A DNA stretch of 64,000 nucleotides, from the NCBI GenBank assembly GCA_021432635.1, contig MU270030.1, positions 487,499 through 551,498 on the forward strand, given 5' to 3'. This document shows positions 58,697 through 64,000 of the stretch, in pieces (position 1 is the stretch's first letter; every line of letters starts with the position of its first letter). The notes beneath the pieces were generated by a model. The model made no database searches and had not been told where the DNA came from. It was given only the letters and a program-made list of their open reading frames with translations. Source of the DNA: Thozetella sp. PMI_491. Taxonomy: Eukaryota; Ascomycota; Sordariomycetes; Chaetosphaeriales; Chaetosphaeriaceae. The translations under genes were made by a program, and so were the position numbers.

Positions 58697-59521
58697 TCAC
58701 GAAGATTTTTCTTCCCTCGCTGCAGCTGCCAGCAACTCTGTGAGCGTGACAGCCTGGTAGCCCTTCTTCTTCATCTTAGGGAGAACCTTGCTGAGCATGG
58801 GCGGGGTCCAGCTCCTCCGGTCATGGTTTATAATGATGCCGCCCGGCTTCAGCATGCTCAGAACATGGCGGGCGTTGAGCCACCAGTAGCTGATCTGGGC
58901 ATCGTGGGGGTAGATGCTCCCCAGCACCAGCCTGAAGCCTAGCTTGGCCACTAGCTGGCGCATGCGGTCGCTGAAGAAGCCTGATCCGGGACGGAAGTAC
59001 AGCTTCCCAGACCCAGCTCGTGGCGCGGTCTTGTCCTCGGCCTCGTACGCCGCCTCGATCATGCGCTGCACCTTGTGGATCTGGGCCTCGAGCTCGTCGT
59101 CGGTGAGGGAACGCGCCGGCTCGTCGTGCATGGCATGGTTCCCCAGCTCGTGCCCGCCGCGCACGATATCCCGCAAGATCTCCTCGCGCCCGGATACCTG
59201 GCCGCCGATGACGAAGAAGGTTGCGTGGGCGTTGTGCTCGCGGAGGACCGACAGGATCTCGCGCGTATGCTCCGATGGCGCGTCATCAATGGTCAGAGCC
59301 ACGAGCTTCTGGCCCGAGGGCAAAGACACGCGCCAGAGGACGTCGGGCCAGCGCCAGGCAAAGTAACTGATCAGGAGGGACGGCGGTTTGTAGATGATGT
59401 AGAAGGGCAGGGCGAAGAGGACGACGGTGAGGACTAGGAGCAGGAGGGTTGCCATTCGGCTGCGGCGCGCGCGACGGCGAAGCTTGCTGGGGAAAAGGAA
59501 CAGGCGAGGTATGCGGATCAT
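58697..59521 (-). CDS. Membrane-anchored NodB-type polysaccharide deacetylase
   Basis: Single exon, 274 aa. A basic N-terminus (SKLRRRARRSR) precedes one hydrophobic segment (ATLLLLVLTVVLFALPFYIIY, about residues 24-45), so it is a type II membrane protein. The NodB domain starts VALTIDDAPSEHT, matching motif 1 (TFDD-type, with I for F). Motif 2 reads GHELGNHAMHDEP, where the usual HxxxH spacing is shortened to HAMH. FFVIGGQVSGREEIL and LYFRPGSGFFSDRM match other family blocks. It is probably a CE4 chitin/polysaccharide deacetylase relative, but the changed histidine spacing leaves catalysis in doubt. Confidence 0.85.
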   Translation of the reverse strand: MIRIPRLFLFPSKLRRRARRSRMATLLLLVLTVVLFALPFYIIYKPPSLLISYFAWRWPDVLWRVSLPSGQKLVALTIDDAPSEHTREILSVLREHNAHATFFVIGGQVSGREEILRDIVRGGHELGNHAMHDEPARSLTDDELEAQIHKVQRMIEAAYEAEDKTAPRAGSGKLYFRPGSGFFSDRMRQLVAKLGFRLVLGSIYPHDAQISYWWLNARHVLSMLKPGGIIINHDRRSWTPPMLSKVLPKMKKKGYQAVTLTELLAAAAREEKSS

Positions 59522-60570
59522 TGCTATGGAATTGGATCCGCGCAGGTATCCTTCCCCAGAGGCGCTGGTTGAAGAAGGGCGGAAAAGGAGGTTGCGCTGC
59601 GAAATCAGAAGCCAATTTACGCGGTCGCAGGAGGATACGTCAGGGTACACGCTAGAACCTGAACCCTGTCACCGAGTACTCCACTTTACTTGGTTGGCGA
59701 CTCCTCCTATCTAAGCACCCAAGGTTAGTGGGTACCTTACGAAGTAGTTAATGTCACTTCTGATTATCTACTATATTCCCCAGTACCGACCAACTAGCTG
59801 AGGCAGCCCATGTCATTCTTTTTGACACAAGAGGGCATGGCTATCATACCGTCTATATCTCATAGCCCTTAGGTCTAGGTTCGCGTTATCGTATTGCGAG
59901 AGTCAAGCGAGTTGCAGGACGACCATAGTACCGCAAGCATTGGAAAGGGCAGCAATAATCGCCAGTGCTAGCTGCAGACTATTTGTCACGTAAGAGCTTG
60001 CCCACGTAGATGTGTAAAACCAAGCGCTCGAGACAGACTTCCTATCCACTTCAATGATGGGAGAATACTATAGTAGTGCTCTAGAAAAGCATCTGAATCG
60101 CCCTGAGTGCCTATCCACACCCCTGCTTCTTCGCGCAGAGTCTGGACAAAAGGCCCCTGCAATGCTCGGCAACACCAGTATACCTACCTCCCAATCACAG
60201 CTCGACCTTCCCGCAGCTCTGAAGTCTGCCTGCAGATAACGCCAGATCATAAAGGCTGAGCTGGATGCCTGAGGCGCAGCGCAATCTCCTCAGCTCGCAT
60301 TGATCTGGGTAGTCTCTAGCAACATAGGACAACCAGCCAACCACTCTTTCCAAAACTGTGCCAGATTCCCGTTTGCCTTCTCCCTGCGCCTGCGGATGAC
60401 TCCAGCGACGCAGCTATGATCAGAGCAATCTCTTGTACACCATAATCCTGGGACCTATCGCCATCCTTCAGAGTCTCCCGCATGCTCCCTTATGTGCAAG
60501 GCCCCTACCCCCTCTTTCTTCTTCTATAATCGTCGACGCCGGAGAGACACTGAGCTTCCAACAAATTCCG
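59522..60570. other. Divergent intergenic 1 kb, AT-richer
   Basis: Base composition becomes visibly more AT-rich here and stays so through the NLR gene. No gene is supported. Confidence 0.5.
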
Positions 60571-63500
60571 ATGACAGGCCATCCATCGGTCCCAGCCGCC
60601 GGGCTGACTATCCTCCTTGATCCCAAGGATGCCTCTATCGAGCATGTTCCAATGTATCAAACCCATGTCTAGACCATCTACTGACTTGTCTTAGTATCGT
60701 TTTCGTGCACGGATTTACCGGTCACCCAGAACGTACCTGGACCCATAAAAAGGGTGAGCGGAAAGACGAATATTCTATTGATGACGACGAAGAATGTCGC
60801 GGTGGCAATGGGCCACCGCGCAAGGTCCGAAGAGTTCACATTGCCAATCCCTTCTCCCGTTCCAAGAACGAATCCATCCATGAATTTGTTCCTGTGTACT
60901 GGCCGTACGACCTTGTCCCGCAGACTTTACCCCATGCACGGGTCATGACGTTTGGGTACGAAACTCATCTTAAGCATCCTCTGGTTGGTGGCTCCAACAA
61001 GAGCACTGTCAACGACATCGCTTCGGATCTCTTAATATCCCTAGAGTCCGAAAGAAGGACCGATTATTCTAGGCCTCTTGTCTTCATTGCACATAGCCTC
61101 GGAGGGATCGTCGTCAAGGAGATGCTGGTGAAGGCAAGATGGCGTGAAAGGGCCCACCCACGCCTATACGACATCTTTTGCTCAACTGTCAGCATCATAT
61201 TTTTTGGTACGCCACATGGAGGCGCCGACCCTAGCAGATTTATTCGTCATGTCGCAGAAAAAGCCTTGAGGACTCTTGGGTTCTCTGTCAACGAACAAGT
61301 TCTCGACACTCTTTTACCATCCTGTGAACGACTTCGGGAACTGAATAATGAGTTTAGCATCATGGCCCAGGAGCAGAAGTGGAGTTTCTACTCCTTTCAA
61401 GAAGAGAAAGGTGTCAGGGCTCTTGGTGATGCCAAAATTGTGGAAGACATCTCTTCACGCCTTAATCTTCCATTTTTCGAGATCGTCCAGCACATCGGGC
61501 GCAATCATATGGATATGTGCCGGTTTACCGGGACCGACGACATAGAGTACAGGAAGGTCGCTGCAGCTCTAGAAAACCTCGTCGGCTCTAAAGGCAAAGA
61601 GGTTGCTTCGTCACAAAGACCTGAAAATACTACAACTCAGGTTCTTGACGATTCAGAAAGACAGCAGCTGAAGAATTCCCTCGAGTTTCAGCAGATGGAT
61701 GCCCGTCAAATGTCTGTGAAGCGCGCACACCTTAGGACCTGTCGATGGCTGTTGAAAAAGCCTGAGTATATTGACTGGCTGGACATGAGTAGGATGAACG
61801 ATCACCAAGGCTTTCTCTGGATTCGAGGAAAACCTGGGGCCGGGAAATCCACCTTGGCAAAATTTGCAGTGACGAATAAAGATGCCAGGAAATTGCTTCA
61901 GGGCAAAACCATTATATCTTTCTTCTTTAATGCACGCGGAGACGAGCTTGAGAAGTCCACTGTGGGAATGGTGTGTCAATCCCTCCTTTCAAAGACGAGT
62001 GAAGTGCTAATCTGAAGCATTCATAGTATCGATCACTCTTACTTCAGCTGTTCAAAGCCCACCCACAATTATTGTCTGCCTTCGACTCACTTCACCTTCC
62101 ACGCCAGCTTCCAAAGCGGGATTGGGATATTGAGACCTTACAAGAGCTCCTAGAGCTTACAGTCCAACGTCTCGGCTCGGTAAACGTTGCATGCTTCATC
62201 GATGCCCTCGATGAGTGCGACGAAGATCAGATCCGAGACATGATCGACTCATTTCAACGTCTGGGGAATATCAGTCCCCGACCTGCTTTTCATGTCTTCT
62301 TCGCTAGCCGACATTATCCTCACATCTCTCTGGAGAAAGGCTTAGAGTTCATTCTAGAACGACAGGAAGAGCACTCAGCAGACATCACAAGCTATGTGAA
62401 CAGCAAGTTAATGATTGGGGGTGGCAATACAGCCCAGAAGATCAGAGCCGAGCTCCAAGAGAAGGCTGACGGTGTCTTCATGTGGGTAGTCCTGGTTGTG
62501 GATCTCTTGGTCAAGGAACACGACAGGGGCAGCCCCCCAAGCCGATTGCTCAAGAAACTCAAAAGCATACCTGGCGATCTACACAAGCTCTTCCGAGATA
62601 TGCTTCGACGGGATTCTCACAACAAAAACGATCTACTCCTCTGCATACAATGGGTTCTATTTGCATCGAGGCCACTAAAACCCGAGGAGCTGTACTACGC
62701 AATTCTTTCTGGCACTGAGCCAGATGACCTGGGAATATGGGACCGGGAAGCAGTTCCAGATGATGACATCAGAAAGTTTATCCTCAACGCTTCCAAAGGC
62801 CTCGCGGACATCACAAAGTCCAAAATTCCGACAGCCCAGTTCATTCATGAGTCGGTAAGGGATTTCCTTCTAAAAGAGAATGGCTTGCAAGAGCTTTGGC
62901 CGGAGCTCCAGGGTCAGCTTGAAGGGAAAAGCAATGACAGGCTTAAGGATTGTTGCCTCGCCTACCTACAGTTGAAAGGGAATCGATATGGGGATATGAC
63001 CTACCGCCTACCGCAAGCAACATCCTCGGAAGCAGCTAAACGACGTCAAGATGCAGACATGGATTATCCATTCTTGTGGTACGCCACTGACAACATTTTG
63101 GTCCACGCGAACACTGCAGCGAGCCTTGGGGTTGACCAGCACGATTTTATCGACCAGTTTCCTCGCCCATTATGGATCCATTTCAACAACACCTTCAAAA
63201 AATTCCAAGTACGGCACCACTCTACGGAAGCAACCCTCCTTTATATCCTGGCCGAATTCAATGCGCCGTCCTTGATCGCCGCCTGCCCAGACCACCACAA
63301 GTATTGGGATATTGAAAAGGAACGTTACGGTACTCCAATCCTTGCTGCATTAGCGACCGGAAGCCATGATGTCGTGGATATGTTTGTTCGCGTGGGTGTT
63401 GAGGTGCTCCAGCAACAAGCAAAACATCCTCTCCTGGGGAACTTGTCGAGAGTATCGCAAGTTTTACACCAAGTGTACTTGGAGAGCAACAACAAAAGGT

Positions 63501-64000
63501 CAGGTTTGGGCCGGGAATTTAATTTCGAGAAACATATGAGACACGTATTTGGCCACAGGCTCAGGATTCTCCAAGGAGAAGACCCGGTAGTGCAAATTAT
63601 TGCCATGTTTTCCGAATTTAACAACGACTTCCACCAAATGAATGCGCTTCCAGATTATTTTTTTCAACAAATTGTACAAAGACGCTTCTCCGAGGCCTGC
63701 TTAAGTGATTTAATCCAAGCTGGGTTCAATATGAACGCTAAAGATCCCTCTGGCAAAACTCTGTTACACTGGTCGATGCAAGGCAACTTTGAACCTGGCC
63801 TACAGGCTTTGCTCAAAGCTGGGGCTGAGATAGAGGTCAAGGACAACTGTGGCCAAACTCCATTACATTTAGCGTCCATAGCCAACTTTGAATCCGGTGT
63901 GCAGACTTTGGTCAAAGCTGGCGCTCAGATGGAGACCAAGGACAACAGTGGCCGCACTCCATTACACTCAGCCGCGCAGTCTTCCTATTCAGATAGCCTG
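60571..64000 (+). CDS. SesB-like hydrolase / NACHT / ankyrin NLR-type protein (partial, runs off right edge)
   Basis: Exons 60571-60653, 60695-61970 and 62027 to beyond 64000: 1111 codons, still open at the window end. Domains in order: SesB-like alpha/beta-hydrolase (about 28-300; VFVHGFTG, lipase box IAHSLGGIVVKE with Ser near 162, FFGTPHGG); linker; NACHT P-loop NTPase (Walker A GKPGAGKST near 406-414, Walker B CFIDALDEC near 509-517); a helical region; and C-terminal ankyrin repeats (from about 1014) that are close copies. This is the architecture of fungal NLRs, in which an N-terminal effector is activated by NACHT oligomerisation after ligand sensing by the repeats. Start: the only in-frame ATG before the hydrolase. 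The long frame after 62027 has no stop; it would be missed by tools that need a stop codon. Codon use is AT-richer than neighbours. Confidence 0.88.
63706..64000 (+). repeat. Ankyrin repeat tandem array (99-bp period)
   Basis: Three 33-residue units are visible, each with a KDxxGxTxLH core: DPSGKTLLHW, DNCGQTPLHL, DNSGRTPLHS. A hand alignment of the two last units gives roughly three-quarters nucleotide identity over 96 bases. The array continues past the edge of the window. Confidence 0.85.

Noticed and set aside
62016-64000. Apparent end of the NLR gene at the stop at 62013-62015
   Set aside because: That stop lies in an intron; splicing 61970 to 62027 restores an open frame through NACHT and ankyrin repeats to the window end.

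Overview
This window is nuclear DNA of a filamentous ascomycete. Genes are separated by 0.2-2.3 kb, most contain short introns (about 50-110 nt, GTRNGT...YAG), exons are GC-rich, and CT-rich tracts lie upstream of start codons. Two genes belong to fungal-specific self/non-self families (a HET-domain gene and a SesB-like/NACHT/ankyrin NLR). Overall style and the best-recognised proteins suggest a Sordariomycete, plausibly Sordariales; that placement is inference. I rebuilt every multi-exon model by hand from splice signals, reading frame and protein-family expectation. All lengths close in frame, but none is transcript-supported.

Left third (0-32 kb): a large SAM-methyltransferase-like protein with an in-frame 30-bp minisatellite (-), TMA22/DENR (+), the Borealin-like chromosomal passenger subunit (-), proteasome subunit RPN10 (+), TRAPP subunit TRS23 (-), a 2.3 kb gene-free stretch, a YEA4-type UDP-GlcNAc transporter (+), AMP deaminase (+), a HET-domain gene (-) convergent with it, SLA1 (+), a 2.2 kb gene-free stretch, a small cysteine-free secreted protein with Kex2-type sites (+), and a TLC-domain membrane protein (-).

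Middle (33-51 kb): MAK16 (-) and COG8 (+) are divergent; then HEM25 mitochondrial glycine carrier (+), a charged coiled-coil protein of unknown function (-), prefoldin subunit 1 (-), alkaline ceramidase (-), a TMF1/Sgm1-like golgin (+), and the proteasome-assembly chaperone NAS6 (-).

Right end (52-64 kb): PRP46/PLRG1 (+), ORC1 (-) with three ACGCG cell-cycle (MCB) cores upstream, a fungal-specific protein of unknown function (-), a membrane-anchored NodB-like polysaccharide deacetylase (-), and, running off the right edge, a SesB-like hydrolase + NACHT + ankyrin protein (+). The last is the most accessory-looking locus: its codon usage is visibly more AT-rich than its neighbours, and it ends in close-to-identical ankyrin repeats.

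Most of the window is housekeeping (translation, ribosome biogenesis, proteasome, Golgi trafficking, replication, splicing, endocytosis) with no operon-like logic. The items that stand out are the NLR, the HET gene, the candidate processed secreted peptide, the ORC1 promoter, and several small splicing oddities (a 14-nt microexon, a 7-nt first coding exon, a 63-nt stop-free intron, and several introns with C or T at +3). I found no rRNA, convincing tRNA, CRISPR array or intact transposon.
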